A stretch of DNA of 6,049 nucleotides from CAWEHQ01 sp051001995 (GCA_051001995.1 JBPCMT010000015.1:1-6049), one strand, 5' to 3'. Numbered from the stretch's first letter, positions 1-5,641 are shown. The notes: generated from the letters alone by a model not told the origin. Translations and numbers: made by a program.

Positions 1-1182
1 GCCCTCGAGGACAGCCGACTGAGCAAGGTCGCGATCGTCTCGCGCGACGATCCGTTCGTACTTCGGATGGCGCTGATCGTTCGTCACGTCTCCAGCGAAG
101 TGCCGATGGTCGCGACGATCTTCGACCCGACGATGGCCGATCAGCTGGGGAAGCAGATCGAAGGCTGCCGAGTGACGTCGCTCGCCGACATCGTTGCTCC
201 GTCGCTCGCGGGTCCCTGCATCGACAGCGGGCTCACCGCGGTCAGGACGGACGGGGACCGACCGGTGGGACTGCGCGAGAGCGACGAAGGCGTCACCGAG
301 GTGCCTCTCCCGCCGGTCAGGCGCCGTCGGGTCGCGTCACTCGCGCGTGCCGTGTTCCAGCCGTATGACAAGGCTGCCGGCCTGCTCTTCTACGGGGCGC
401 TCGGGATCCTCACCGTGCAGCTGATCGAGACCTTCAGCGCGATGATCGTGCTCTCGCAGCCGTTCGTCGACGCCTTCTACGGCGCGGCGAGGACCGTGGT
501 CACGGTGGGCCCAAATGAGGCGATCGCGACCGGCCCGGGCTGGTTCAAGCTGTTCATCTCGGTAACCATGCTGCTCGGCCTCGGACTCGCGGCGGCTTTC
601 ACCGCCGGCCTCGTCGAGCGTGTAATCGGCCGCCGGCTCACGAGCCTGCTCGGGCGTCGCGCAGTGCCGAGAAGCGATCACGTCGTGGTCGCCGGGCTGG
701 GGGAGGTGGGCCTGCGCCTGTGTCTCTTGCTTCGCCGCTGCGGCGTGGGGGTGGTGGCCATCGAGGAGCATCCTGACTCCGAGATCGTCGGCCTGGCGCA
801 TGAGCTCGACCTGCCCGTCGTGATCGGCCGCCTGGCCGACCCGTCCTTGCTGCAGCGGCTGTCGCTCGAGAGGGCTCGGGCGCTCGCCGCCGTGACCGAC
901 AACGACCTGGCGAACATCGCCGTAGCCGTTGCCACGCGGACGGTCAACGAGAAGCTTCAAGTCGTCCTCCGGGCCGGCGACGGCGAGATCGCCAACGAGA
1001 CTCGCTCGCTGTTTGCCGTCGGCCTCGTTCGTGACGTCCACCGCATCGCCGCCGTCGAGCTCGCGGCGATGGCGCTCGACTGGAACGCGGACATGGTCGT
1101 CTGCAAGGACGATGAGGCCAACCTCCTCTTCGTCGACGGGAGCCTCAAGGAGCTCTCGATTGACACGGTGACGCAGGCCTGA
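1..1182 (+). CDS. TrkA/RCK NAD-binding protein with two-helix channel-like insert (5' partial)
   Basis: The frame is open from base 1, so the gene starts outside the window; the ATG at 67 is internal. The 393 visible residues fall into three parts. First is the tail of one Rossmann/RCK-like domain (about 1-75). Next is a membrane module with helices at about 126-150 and 180-204 separated by a pore-loop-like stretch. Last is a second TrkA-N domain from about 225, with the nucleotide-binding motif GLGEVG at 232-237 and an acidic residue (AIEEH) at the end of the second strand. This arrangement suggests a regulator or channel for K+ or another cation in the cytoplasmic membrane, gated by NAD(H) or a similar ligand. 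The pore loop reads TVGPNEA where potassium channels have TVGYGD, so K+ conduction is doubtful. The gene ends 50 bases before a small membrane-protein gene. The family is clear; the transported ion is unknown. Confidence 0.85.
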   Translation, partial: ALEDSRLSKVAIVSRDDPFVLRMALIVRHVSSEVPMVATIFDPTMADQLGKQIEGCRVTSLADIVAPSLAGPCIDSGLTAVRTDGDRPVGLRESDEGVTEVPLPPVRRRRVASLARAVFQPYDKAAGLLFYGALGILTVQLIETFSAMIVLSQPFVDAFYGAARTVVTVGPNEAIATGPGWFKLFISVTMLLGLGLAAAFTAGLVERVIGRRLTSLLGRRAVPRSDHVVVAGLGEVGLRLCLLLRRCGVGVVAIEEHPDSEIVGLAHELDLPVVIGRLADPSLLQRLSLERARALAAVTDNDLANIAVAVATRTVNEKLQVVLRAGDGEIANETRSLFAVGLVRDVHRIAAVELAAMALDWNADMVVCKDDEANLLFVDGSLKELSIDTVTQA

Positions 1183-1219
1183 GGCGCTTCGCCGCGTGGG
1201 GATTGCCGTGCATCGGTGT

Positions 1220-1225
1220 TAGGTT
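1220..1225 (+). promoter_or_regulatory. -10-like TAGGTT before a probably leaderless gene
   Basis: The hexamer TAGGTT is followed by seven bases and then ATG at 1233, with no purine-rich Shine-Dalgarno sequence. This spacing fits a -10 element whose transcript begins at or very near the start codon. The same type of hexamer precedes the starts at 2177, 3323 and 4918. I see no convincing -35 box at standard spacing. Confidence 0.45.
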
Positions 1226-1232
1226 CCCGCGC

Positions 1233-1493
1233 ATGAGAAAGATCATCAGCACCCTGCTGCTGCTCGCCTACGTCGTTGTCGGCGTGGTGGTCGCGGAGTC
1301 GAACAACTACCTGCAAGGGCTCGACTCGCTCGAGTCGATCCTGTCAGCGATTCTCGCGGTCTTGCTGTGGCCGCTCGTGCTGCTCGACGTCGACTTGCGC
1401 ATCGGCGAGGGGTCGATCAGCGAACCGTCAGACGACAAGCCCTCGGGCGGCGAGGGTTCCGGGGACAAGCCTTCCGGCGATAAGAAGAACTGA
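1233..1493 (+). CDS. Small membrane protein with charged C-terminal tail
   Basis: This is an 86-residue protein of unknown function. After the N-terminal MRK comes a hydrophobic helix at about residues 4-21, a short polar linker (ESNNYLQGLDSLES), and a second hydrophobic segment at about 36-53. A polar tail follows, in which DKPSG occurs twice among Gly, Ser, Asp and Lys. The protein is therefore probably anchored in the membrane by two helices with a flexible tail. I chose ATG 1233 rather than the in-frame GTG at 1203 because it gives a clean membrane start and lies seven bases after a TAGGTT hexamer. Similar short proteins ending their second helix in LLWPL are, from memory, common in actinobacteria, but no role is known to me. 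Coding status is supported by the two helices and the lack of other plausible coding in this interval. Confidence 0.7.
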   Translation: MRKIISTLLLLAYVVVGVVVAESNNYLQGLDSLESILSAILAVLLWPLVLLDVDLRIGEGSISEPSDDKPSGGEGSGDKPSGDKKN

Positions 1494-1543
1494 TCGATCA
1501 CCGACTTCTCGCGCGCATCGCTGCGCGTCGGCCGAGGCGGAGC

Positions 1544-1572
1544 GGTCGCTGGTTCGAATCCAGTCGTCCCGA
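1544..1572 (+). other. tRNA 3'-end fragment (tRNA-Pro-like), possible attachment-site scar
   Basis: The sequence reads as a variable-loop end (GGTC), a T arm with stem GCTGG/CCAGT around loop TTCGAAT, the 3' acceptor strand CGTCCCG and discriminator A. The implied acceptor partner CGGGACG is absent from the 80 bases upstream, and no D or anticodon arm can be folded there. It is therefore only the 3' part of a tRNA. The C1-G72 type acceptor resembles actinobacterial tRNA-Pro. Such 3' ends are the usual core sites of tyrosine-integrase elements, so this may be an attachment scar. No integrase or second copy lies in the window. The antisense reading gives the well-known spurious peptide GTTGFEPAT. 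Confidence 0.6.
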
Positions 1573-1578
1573 CTGATA

Positions 1579-2177
1579 TCAGTGCGGCGTCGGTTCGCCG
1601 GCGCTCGCGCGCCAATCCCGCCCGATCTCTCGCATCAGCGGCGGGTAGACGATCAGGTGCCGGAACGGCATGATCGCGGCCATGTAGGCGGTCCCGAGCA
1701 GCCCGTCCGGCTTCACCAGAACGGCCATCTGGCCGCGGTAGCCGCCGGTCCCGTCCGCGACCCAGCCGATGTGCATCACCCCGTGAACGGTCCGGTTGAC
1801 GATCTCCGCCGCCCACTCGTCGTCGAGCAGGTAGAGCGAGGTGAAGGGAAGCCTGTCGAAGTCCGGGCCGGGGGCCTCGCGCAGATCCGCCGGCAACCGA
1901 TCGCGGAGCGTCGGCCGCCGCGAGCCGTGGCCGGCGTCCGCGTCGTCCCAGCCGAGCAGCTCTCCGACCTTCCACCGGATCGCGAACAGCGCGCGAGCGG
2001 CGCGGGAGGGGTTCGTCGACGTGTCGCCCGCGGCGATCTGCTGGACCAGCCGAGGGAGGTCGTCCGGCCCCCCTGGCGTCGGCAGCGCCCACACGTCCTC
2101 CAGCCGGAATCGCGGGTGAGCTCGTGGATCCGCCAGGGCCGGGAGGTGTGCGCGCTGTTCGGGAGCCGGTGACTCAT
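1579..2177 (-). pseudogene. DUF2867 family protein, N-terminal frameshift
   Basis: From ATG at 2177 the minus strand reads MSHRLPNSAHTSRPWRIHEL and on to Thr-Arg-Asp, a typical start for actinobacterial DUF2867 proteins as I recall them. After codon 23 (GAT, 2111-2109) the family sequence continues as FRLEDVWALPTPGG only in another frame, which stays open to the TGA at 1579. Adding one base at about 2107-2110 (GATTCC to GATTTCC) would restore a protein of about 199 residues. Family-like segments include LFAIRWKVGELLGWDD, PTLRDRLPADLR, TSLYLLDDEWAAEIVNRTVH and the C-terminal MPFRHLIVYPPLMREIG. An alternative unbroken ORF runs from 2232, but its first 41 residues do not look like the family and overlap the upstream gene. 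The family's biochemical role is unknown to me. The start is 12 bases after the stop of the membrane-protein gene, so the two are probably co-transcribed. A sequencing error is as likely as a true mutation. Confidence 0.75.
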
Positions 2178-2185
2178 TCGTCGCG

Positions 2186-2191
2186 TACCTA
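2186..2191 (-). promoter_or_regulatory. TAGGTA hexamer before the DUF2867 start
   Basis: On the minus strand TAGGTA is followed by eight bases and then ATG at 2177. It resembles the TAGG hexamers before 1233, 3323 and 4918. However, its TAG is also the stop codon of the upstream membrane-protein gene, and AGG could serve as a weak, distant ribosome binding site. An internal promoter is therefore uncertain. Confidence 0.25.
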
Positions 2192-2635
2192 AAGGGAGAG
2201 CACGGTCGCGATCGTGAAGCAGGTGGTGGCAACGCCCGTGATGATCACCGGGCCGTAGAAGAAGAAGCGCAGGGAGACGGCGAACAGGGCCGCGGAGAAG
2301 GCGATCGTGAGCGGTCGGATGGCGTCGATCTCCTCGACCAGCTTGAAGTCGTGGGTGGCGATCAGCAGGCAGACGAGCCCGAAGCTGAAGAGGCCGAGGC
2401 CGAAGGTGATGTTGATCCCGAGCCAAACCCTCCACATCGACGGCGCCGCCTTGCCGACCAACCGGATACCGGTGTCTTCGATCGCCGGCTTGACCGAGCG
2501 CTCGATCGGAGCGAAGGACCTGGGGCGCACGGTGTCACGTAGCGCCAAGAGCGCATGCGCACCCCCGGCGAGAATCAGCGGGATCGTGCCCGCGGTGAAC
2601 CACGCCTGCGCGGCGCCCGCGCTCACCGTCGGCAC
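2189..2635 (-). CDS. Four-helix membrane protein, LIC_13387-like
   Basis: This encodes a 148-residue protein with four hydrophobic segments at about residues 13-31, 71-93, 106-121 and 125-147. Between the first two lies a basic, probably cytoplasmic stretch (RDTVRPRSFAPIERSVKP). The segment MWRVWLGINITFGLGLFSFG before and within helix 2 and the overall layout resemble the LIC_13387 family of small membrane proteins, for which I know no function. The start is GTG 2635; an in-frame TGA lies 15 bases upstream, so the gene cannot extend further. A second GTG three codons in is an alternative. No Shine-Dalgarno sequence or TAGG hexamer stands out at this start. It is first in a probable two-gene unit with the DUF2867 gene. 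Membrane nature is confident; the family name is less so. Confidence 0.75.
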   Translation of the reverse strand: MPTVSAGAAQAWFTAGTIPLILAGGAHALLALRDTVRPRSFAPIERSVKPAIEDTGIRLVGKAAPSMWRVWLGINITFGLGLFSFGLVCLLIATHDFKLVEEIDAIRPLTIAFSAALFAVSLRFFFYGPVIITGVATTCFTIATVLSL

Positions 2636-2909
2636 CCGGCGTGGTGATCAGCAGGTCGTGCGGCCCTCGTTGGAGGGTGCCCATCGCGGAGAGATCGCGA
2701 GCTGTAGGGCGGGGCGGTTATCCCGCGCACGGGAAGTCCTCTCGCTGGAAAGACAGTGTCATAGGTACATACGCGCATGTACGTACTTCGGCTTAGATGA
2801 GCAGCCGAGCGACACGCGCGCCGGAGTCAACTCGCCAGCGACCCAGGCTGAGCCGGGTCCGCCCTCGAAGGCAACATCGCCTCGTCGAGCGAGCGTTCCG
2901 TCGGCCGCG
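2636..2909. other. Non-coding interval with several inverted repeats
   Basis: None of the six frames in this stretch gives a recognisable protein. It separates trmO from the membrane-protein gene on the minus strand. It holds an 18-bp near-palindrome (2765-2782), a hairpin TCGGCT/AGCCGA (2788-2793 with 2803-2808) and a small hairpin CCCTC-GTTG-GAGGG (2664-2677). The promoter for the membrane-protein/DUF2867 pair is probably here, leaving a leader of up to about 130 bases. I recognise no known riboswitch or RNA gene. Confidence 0.5.
2765..2782. promoter_or_regulatory. 18-bp near-palindrome, candidate TetR-type operator
   Basis: The sequence GTACATACGCGCATGTAC has 6-bp perfect arms (GTACAT/ATGTAC) around a centre with CGCG and only one mismatched pair. 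Size, symmetry and the TACATAC-type half-site resemble operators of TetR-family repressors. On the minus strand it overlaps the AT-rich TACCTATGAC stretch, which could include a -10 element for the membrane-protein/DUF2867 pair. No regulator gene lies in the window. Confidence 0.4.
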
Positions 2910-2920
2910 CTATCGCTCGC
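2889..2920 (-). terminator. Stem-loop overlapping the trmO stop codon, weak terminator candidate
   Basis: On the minus strand GCGAGCG (2920-2914) can pair with CGCTCGC (2895-2889) across an 18-base loop that contains the TAG stop of trmO. There is no U-tract after it, so intrinsic termination is uncertain. Confidence 0.2.
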
Positions 2921-3323
2921 CGACGTCGTCGCTGAGAACCGGCTTCACGTCGACGATCGGCGTCCCGTCCACCGCTTCGAGGTTGCGCACGCGGACTCTG
3001 CCGCCGTCGATCGAGGCGATCTCCACCCGATGTAGTCCGGTCGGATTCGGTCGGTGGGGGGAGCGCGTGCTGAACACCCCCTGCTCCGGTCTCGACACGT
3101 CGCCGCGCGGGTGCACCCGCAGGACGTCGCGGCGCGCCCGATCGAGCCAGGTGAGGACGATCACCTCGTGCCCGGCTCGGATCCCTTCGAGGGCATCCAG
3201 CACAGCGGGCTCGAAGACGAGCCACGCGTCCGGCGCTCCCTCGTCGCCCTGCTTCGGGGCCGACGCGGGGTCGGTCAGAGGCGACTCGACCCTTCCGATC
3301 GGAGTGACCTCGAAGCCGGGCAC
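2910..3323 (-). CDS. trmO: TrmO/TsaA-family tRNA methyltransferase, short form
   Basis: This is a 137-residue member of the TsaA/TrmO beta-barrel family. In E. coli TrmO uses SAM to N6-methylate t6A37 of tRNA-Thr. Family hallmarks are the N-terminal PIGRVESP (8-15), the central GVFSTRSPHRPNPTG (82-96) and the C-terminal LEAVDGTPIVDVKP (115-128). It is shorter than the E. coli protein (about 235 residues) because it lacks the C-terminal extension; short forms are common in bacteria and archaea. The frame is open far upstream because it is antisense to the next gene. I chose GTG 3323 because the family homology begins immediately after it and TAGGGT lies 10 bases before it. A GTG at 3335 overlaps that hexamer. 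The gene is divergent from the persulfide dioxygenase gene, with 150 bases between. tRNA specificity cannot be read from the sequence. Confidence 0.88.
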   Translation of the reverse strand: MPGFEVTPIGRVESPLTDPASAPKQGDEGAPDAWLVFEPAVLDALEGIRAGHEVIVLTWLDRARRDVLRVHPRGDVSRPEQGVFSTRSPHRPNPTGLHRVEIASIDGGRVRVRNLEAVDGTPIVDVKPVLSDDVGER

Positions 3324-3333
3324 TGTGGCGGTC

Positions 3334-3339
3334 ACCCTA
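3334..3339 (-). promoter_or_regulatory. -10-like TAGGGT before trmO
   Basis: On the minus strand TAGGGT is followed by ten bases and then GTG at 3323, with no Shine-Dalgarno sequence. It matches the hexamer before the methyltransferase at 4918 exactly, supporting a near-leaderless transcript. Confidence 0.4.
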
Positions 3340-3473
3340 GAGCTCCGCCGGCCGCCGCTCGAGGAAGCGCCGCTTTCGATGTCGGACGAGCCGATTTCGG
3401 CACGTAACCCCGACCGGGTCACCGAAGCTTCGCCCGCGTGCAGCGGGGTGAGATCATCCGGCGCGGGCCGCCG

Positions 3474-4859
3474 ATGATCTTCCGCCAGATCCCCCACGAC
3501 GACCTCGGGTGCGCGTCGTACCTGATCGGCGACCACGGCGCCGGCGTCGCCGCGGTCGTGGACCCCAAGTTCGCGATCGACGAGTACCTCGAGCTCGCCC
3601 GCTACACGGGCGTGACGATCGAGCACATCCTCGAGACCCACAACCACGCCGACCACGTCTCGGGGCACGGGCGCCTGGCGACGGCGACCGGCGCGACGAT
3701 CCACATCCACCGCGACGCCGAGCCGGCCTACGCCCACGAGCCCTTCGACGACGGCTGGGAGCTTCACCTCGGCGCGCTCACGATCCGAGCGGTCCACACG
3801 CCTGGCCATCGGCCCGAGCACACCGCCTTCGCGCTGATCGATACGAGCCGCGGCGACGAGCCCTGGGCTGTCCTCACCGGCGATTCCCTGTTCGTGAACG
3901 ACGTGGCTCGCCCCGACCTCGCGATCGACAGCGAAGACGGGGCGCGCGCGATCTTCCGCTCGCTGCACGACAAGCTGATGCCCCTGCCGCGCGAGGCCGA
4001 GGTCTGGCCGGGTCACCTCGGCGGCTCGCTGTGCGGCGGTCCCGGCATGGACATGAAGATCTCCTCGACGGTCGGCTACGAGCGCTCCCACAACGAGATG
4101 CTGCGAATCGACGACGAGGATCGCTTCGTCGAGCGAGCCGTAGGCTCGCTCGGTCCGCAGCCGCCCAACTTCGAGGCGATCGTCGAGCTCAACAGAGGGG
4201 CGCTCCTGACCGAGGGCGTCGAGGTGCTTCCGCTCACCCCGCGCCAGCTCGAGCAGAAGCGCGCCGGCGGCGCCCTGCTGATCGACGTCCGCACCGATCT
4301 GCAGTTCGACGACGCCCACGTCCCGGACGCCGTCTCGATACCGGCGCTGCAGGCGGGCTTCGGCACCCGTCTCGCGTGGATCGCCGATCGCCGGCAGGAG
4401 ATCGTCTTCGTCGGCCGCGACGACGACGACGCCCGCAGGGCGGCGAGGCTGGCGCTCGCGGTCGGGATCCGCATGCTTGGGGGCTTCCTGGCCGGCGGGA
4501 TGACCAGCTGGCGCCAGGAGAAGCGCCCGGTCGAGCGGATCGAGCGGCTCGAGCTCGCGAACCTCGCCGAGCGGATCGAGCGCGACCCAGAGCTTCAGGT
4601 CCTCGACGTGCGCGAGCAGTCCGAGCGCGACGAGGGCTACATCCCCGGCTCGCTGTTCACTCCGTGGCACGACATCCGCAGGTTGCCCGAGGGAGTGGAC
4701 CCGAGCCGGCCGGTGGCGGTGCTGTGCGCCTCCGGGCAGCGCGCCGCCGTGGCCTCGAGCCTCCTCCAGCGCCATGAGGCGCGACGAGTCATCCACGTCA
4801 TCGACGGTGGCGTCCCGAAATGGGGCGAGCTGGGCAACCGCCTCGAGACGCCGGCGTAA
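3474..4859 (+). CDS. Persulfide dioxygenase (MBL fold) fused to two rhodanese domains
   Basis: This 461-residue protein has an ETHE1-like metallo-beta-lactamase domain (about 1-235) and two rhodanese domains (about 253-350 and 357-458). Metal ligands are visible as THNHADH (55-61), H112 in HTPGH, D137 in LTGDSLF and H181 in WPGH. ETHE1-type enzymes oxidise glutathione persulfide or a similar persulfide to sulfite, and rhodaneses move sulfane sulfur between thiols. The second rhodanese domain keeps the catalytic Cys (C418 in LCASGQRA). The first has VGRDDDD where the Cys loop should be (about 313-319) and is probably non-catalytic. ATG 3474 is chosen because family proteins start at MIFRQ; a GTG 12 codons upstream is possible. 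No clear ribosome site or TAGG hexamer supports either. No signal peptide is seen, so it acts in the cytoplasm. It is followed 58 bases later by a methyltransferase gene on the same strand. Confidence 0.93.
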   Translation: MIFRQIPHDDLGCASYLIGDHGAGVAAVVDPKFAIDEYLELARYTGVTIEHILETHNHADHVSGHGRLATATGATIHIHRDAEPAYAHEPFDDGWELHLGALTIRAVHTPGHRPEHTAFALIDTSRGDEPWAVLTGDSLFVNDVARPDLAIDSEDGARAIFRSLHDKLMPLPREAEVWPGHLGGSLCGGPGMDMKISSTVGYERSHNEMLRIDDEDRFVERAVGSLGPQPPNFEAIVELNRGALLTEGVEVLPLTPRQLEQKRAGGALLIDVRTDLQFDDAHVPDAVSIPALQAGFGTRLAWIADRRQEIVFVGRDDDDARRAARLALAVGIRMLGGFLAGGMTSWRQEKRPVERIERLELANLAERIERDPELQVLDVREQSERDEGYIPGSLFTPWHDIRRLPEGVDPSRPVAVLCASGQRAAVASSLLQRHEARRVIHVIDGGVPKWGELGNRLETPA

Positions 4860-4873
4860 GCGCCGGGTACCAA

Positions 4874-4896
4874 GCGTCGCGACCGCCGAGCGACGC
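4874..4896 (+). terminator. 6-bp stem-loop between the dioxygenase and methyltransferase genes
   Basis: GCGTCG (4874-4879) and CGACGC (4891-4896) are perfect inverted repeats with an 11-base loop. It lies 14 bases after the dioxygenase stop and just before the TAGGGT of the next gene. It may attenuate read-through or be a protein-binding site. There is no T-tract. Confidence 0.25.
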
Positions 4897-4902
4897 CCCG
4901 GT

Positions 4903-4908
4903 TAGGGT
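4903..4908 (+). promoter_or_regulatory. -10-like TAGGGT before the methyltransferase
   Basis: TAGGGT is followed by nine bases and then ATG at 4918; no Shine-Dalgarno sequence is present. The position suggests the methyltransferase has its own near-leaderless promoter even though it follows the dioxygenase closely. Confidence 0.45.
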
Positions 4909-4917
4909 CACGCCGAG

Positions 4918-5565
4918 ATGGCGAAGGACGCGCGCACGGTGCATCACCCGATCTTCGCGCGAGTGTTCGCGCGCCTCAGCGCCCACACCGCGGAGAAGGG
5001 CGAGGCGGACCACCGGCGAGACATGCTGGCAGGGCTCTCGGGTCGCGTCGTCGAGGTCGGCGCCGGAAACGGTCTCAACTTCGCGCACTACCCGAGCGGC
5101 GTGGAGGAGGTGCTGGCCGTCGAGCCCGAGCGCTACCTGCGCGGGCTGGCCGAGACGGAGGCGAAGCGCGCGCCGGTGCGTGTGCGGGTGGTCGAGGGCC
5201 TGGCCGACGAGCTGCCGCTCGAGGACGCCTCCGTGGACGCCGGCGTTGCGTCACAGGTCCTCTGCTCGGTGCCGGACCAGCGCTCGGCGCTCGCGGAGCT
5301 GCGCCGGGTCATCCGCCCGGGTGGCGAACTTCGCTTCTACGAGCACGTGGTCTCGCACAAGCCACGCATCGCCAAGCTGCAGCGCGTCGCCGAGAAGAGC
5401 GGCTTCTGGCCGTTCGTCGGCGGCGGCTGCCACCCCGCCCGGGACACCGCCGCCGTGATCGCGGCCGGGGGCTTTGAGATCGAGTCGTGCCGCCGCTTCG
5501 ATTACCGGCCGGCGCTCGTCGAGATCGTCGTGGAGCCGAGGATCCTCGGCGTCGCGCGGCGATAA
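4918..5565 (+). CDS. Class I SAM methyltransferase, METTL7/TMT1-like
   Basis: This 215-residue soluble methyltransferase has a Rossmann fold. Motif I is VVEVGAGNG (44-52), the acidic ribose-binding residue is E69 or nearby in AVEPE, and motif III-IV spans LPLEDASVDAGVASQVLCSV (99-118). It continues with LRRVIRPGGELRFYEHV (128-144). The order VLCSV...RPGG...EHV...GCHPARDT (170-177) parallels, from memory, human METTL7A/B (TMT1), which methylate sulfide and alkyl thiols and have GCNLTRES at the last position. A bacterial thiol methyltransferase is thus plausible, but the substrate is not proven and annotators would usually write only methyltransferase domain protein. There is no N-terminal membrane anchor, unlike the human enzymes. 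ATG 4918 is supported by the TAGGGT nine bases upstream. It follows the persulfide dioxygenase gene by 58 bases on the same strand. Confidence 0.88.
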   Translation: MAKDARTVHHPIFARVFARLSAHTAEKGEADHRRDMLAGLSGRVVEVGAGNGLNFAHYPSGVEEVLAVEPERYLRGLAETEAKRAPVRVRVVEGLADELPLEDASVDAGVASQVLCSVPDQRSALAELRRVIRPGGELRFYEHVVSHKPRIAKLQRVAEKSGFWPFVGGGCHPARDTAAVIAAGGFEIESCRRFDYRPALVEIVVEPRILGVARR

Positions 5566-5581
5566 GCCACGCCTAAGTGGC
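5566..5581 (+). terminator. Small hairpin directly after the methyltransferase stop
   Basis: GCCAC and GTGGC pair around a six-base loop immediately after the TAA. It is followed by a C-rich run rather than T, so it is only a weak intrinsic-terminator candidate. Confidence 0.25.
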
Positions 5582-5605
5582 CGCCCCCGCCGCTGTCCTT
5601 CGAAG

Positions 5606-5641
5606 AATGGTCAGTACGGCTGTACACCTCTTGTGACCATT
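5606..5641. repeat. 8-bp perfect inverted repeat, 20-base spacer
   Basis: AATGGTCA (5606-5613) and TGACCATT (5634-5641) are exact reverse complements. The spacer contains a further GTAC-GGCT-GTAC repeat. It lies between the methyltransferase gene and the fdh relic and is locally less GC-rich than its surroundings. It could be a terminator, an operator or a recombination-associated sequence; the sequence alone does not decide. Confidence 0.45.

Noticed and set aside
337..1041. 234-codon minus-strand open frame under the RCK gene
   Set aside because: Its composition is a mirror of the real coding frame, it has no recognisable domain, and it is fully contained in a conserved gene.
1510..1532. 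CGCGC-ATCGCT-GCGCG hairpin as an anticodon arm of a complete tRNA
   Set aside because: The loop is six bases rather than seven, there is no acceptor partner CGGGACG or D arm upstream, so a full tRNA cannot be built.
1307..2092. 261-codon minus-strand open frame containing GTTGFEPAT
   Set aside because: That peptide is the antisense translation of a tRNA T arm, and the rest is out of frame with the DUF2867 gene.
56..2792. CGTACTTCGG occurs near base 57 and again near base 2782
   Set aside because: A 10-base match in 6 kb without shared flanks or context is compatible with chance.
3423..3432. Perfect 10-bp palindrome CGAAGCTTCG between trmO and the dioxygenase gene
   Set aside because: It is short, not placed against any clear promoter element, and similar palindromes are expected by chance in GC-rich DNA.
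3509..4777. 422-codon plus-strand open frame overlapping the dioxygenase gene
   Set aside because: Its translation is almost all Arg, Ala, Pro and Gly with no motifs; it is the +1 shadow of the real gene.
3324..4796. Long minus-strand open frame continuous with trmO
   Set aside because: Upstream of GTG 3323 it is antisense to the dioxygenase-rhodanese gene, has no family resemblance, and is a by-product of high GC codon bias.
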